A stretch of 5,754 nt of DNA, from positions 1 to 5,754 of the forward strand of contig JAPSKJ010000155.1 in NCBI GenBank assembly GCA_031177735.1. The letters run 5' to 3'. The notes beneath the pieces are model-generated. The model saw only the letters and a list, made by a program, of their open reading frames with translations. It was not told the origin of the DNA and did not search any database. The first letter of the stretch is position 1. Each line of letters begins with the position of its first letter. The position numbers and the translations under genes are program-made. Shown here piece by piece: positions 5,273 to 5,754 of the stretch. Origin of the DNA: Nocardioides sp. Lineage in GTDB: Bacteria; Actinomycetota; Actinomycetes; Propionibacteriales; Nocardioidaceae.

Positions 5273-5754
5273 AGCTCGGCCTTGTCGAGCAGCTCGCCCA
5301 GCTCGTCGACCGTGAGCTCACGGAGCTGGCCGGGCCCCAGCTGTCCGAGCGTCACCGGGCCGATCCGGGTGCGGCTCAGCCGCCGCACCGGGTGACCCAC
5401 CGCCTCCATCAGCCGCCGGACGATGCGGTTGCGGCCTTCGTGGATGACCAGCTCGACGATCGACTTGTCGTGGGCGGCGAGCACGATCCGCGCCTTGGTC
5501 ACCGTGACCGGACCGTCCTCGAGCGTCACACCGTCGAGGAGCCGCTTGATCGTGCGTCGGAACACCTCGCCCTCGACCTCGGCGACGTAGGTCTTGTCGA
5601 CCTCGTGGGAGGGGTGGGCGAGCCGGTGAGCGAAGTCCCCGTCGTTGGTGAGGATGATCAGCCCGGAGGTGTCGGTGTCGAGCCGGCCGACGTGGAAGAG
5701 CCGCTCCGGCCGGTCGGCGACGAAGTCGGCGAGGGTCTTGCGACCCTCGGGGTC
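5269..5754 (-). CDS. rluB: RsuA/RluB-family rRNA pseudouridine synthase (5' end outside window)
   Basis: The C-terminal 161 residues are visible and the frame runs open to the window edge, so the N-terminal S4 RNA-binding domain and the start are off-window. The family converts one uridine of rRNA to pseudouridine; RluB acts on 23S, RsuA on 16S. The catalytic motif VGRLDTDTSGLI has its nucleophilic Asp at visible residue 26 (codon 5679-5677), followed by LTNDGDF. DKTYVAEVEG and the late block EGRNRIVRRLMEAVGHPV (106-123), then RIGPVTLGQL, are all typical of the RsuA/RluB/RluE/RluF branch. Its position first in the visible run, ahead of tyrA and cmk, matches the actinobacterial scpA-scpB-rluB-cmk-der neighbourhood, which favours RluB; the exact target uridine is not provable from this fragment. 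The stop overlaps the tyrA GTG by 4 nt. Confidence 0.92.
   Translation of the reverse strand, partial: DPEGRKTLADFVADRPERLFHVGRLDTDTSGLIILTNDGDFAHRLAHPSHEVDKTYVAEVEGEVFRRTIKRLLDGVTLEDGPVTVTKARIVLAAHDKSIVELVIHEGRNRIVRRLMEAVGHPVRRLSRTRIGPVTLGQLGPGQLRELTVDELGELLDKAEL

Noticed and set aside
5310..5323. A perfect 14-bp palindrome CCGTGAGCTCACGG inside rluB
   Set aside because: It lies within well-conserved coding sequence near the C-terminus, and one such palindrome is roughly expected by chance in a window of this size. No second copy was seen.
1..5754. Mobile element, CRISPR, defence system or prophage content
   Set aside because: No transposase, integrase, spaced direct repeats, nuclease or phage gene was found. 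The window is core housekeeping genes plus a glycosyltransferase pair.

Overview
The window is very GC-rich and almost entirely coding. It uses GTG starts freely and shows 4-nt ATGA/GTGA gene overlaps, as expected of a high-GC Actinomycetota chromosome. The gene order and protein style suggest a Nocardioides-like member of the Propionibacteriales, but that placement is inference, because no rRNA or other phylogenetic marker is present. I see no mobile element, CRISPR array, tRNA or prophage gene.

Layout. Positions 1-1241 on the + strand hold the 3' part of a membrane-bound family 2 glycosyltransferase, followed by a translationally overlapping 69-residue single-helix membrane protein. This pair meets the rest of the window tail to tail. 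The junction carries a perfect 10-bp hairpin with the small gene's stop codon in its loop, the best terminator candidate here. Positions 1281-5754 on the - strand form one operon-like run, read right to left: an RsuA/RluB-type pseudouridine synthase (5' end outside the window), tyrA (prephenate or arogenate dehydrogenase with an ACT domain), cmk (cytidylate kinase), a PlsC-type acyltransferase, and der (tandem-GTPase ribosome assembly factor). Three of the four junctions are 4-nt overlaps. The exception is the 97-nt tyrA-cmk gap, which contains a possible 29-codon leader ORF that runs into the cmk start codon and a hairpin.

How the genes work together. The - strand run is a version of the widely conserved actinobacterial housekeeping cluster (rluB-cmk-der, as in Mycobacterium tuberculosis Rv1711-Rv1713), here with tyrA and plsC included. 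It joins rRNA modification, ribosome assembly, pyrimidine nucleotide supply, tyrosine synthesis and phospholipid acylation, all growth-linked functions. The + strand pair probably makes or exports a surface polysaccharide or glycolipid of unknown identity.

Most of the window is ordinary core genome. The parts most worth a second look are the glycosyltransferase-coupled small membrane protein, the tyrA-cmk leader region, the stop-codon-in-loop terminator, and the rare-codon tail of plsC with its single TTA codon.
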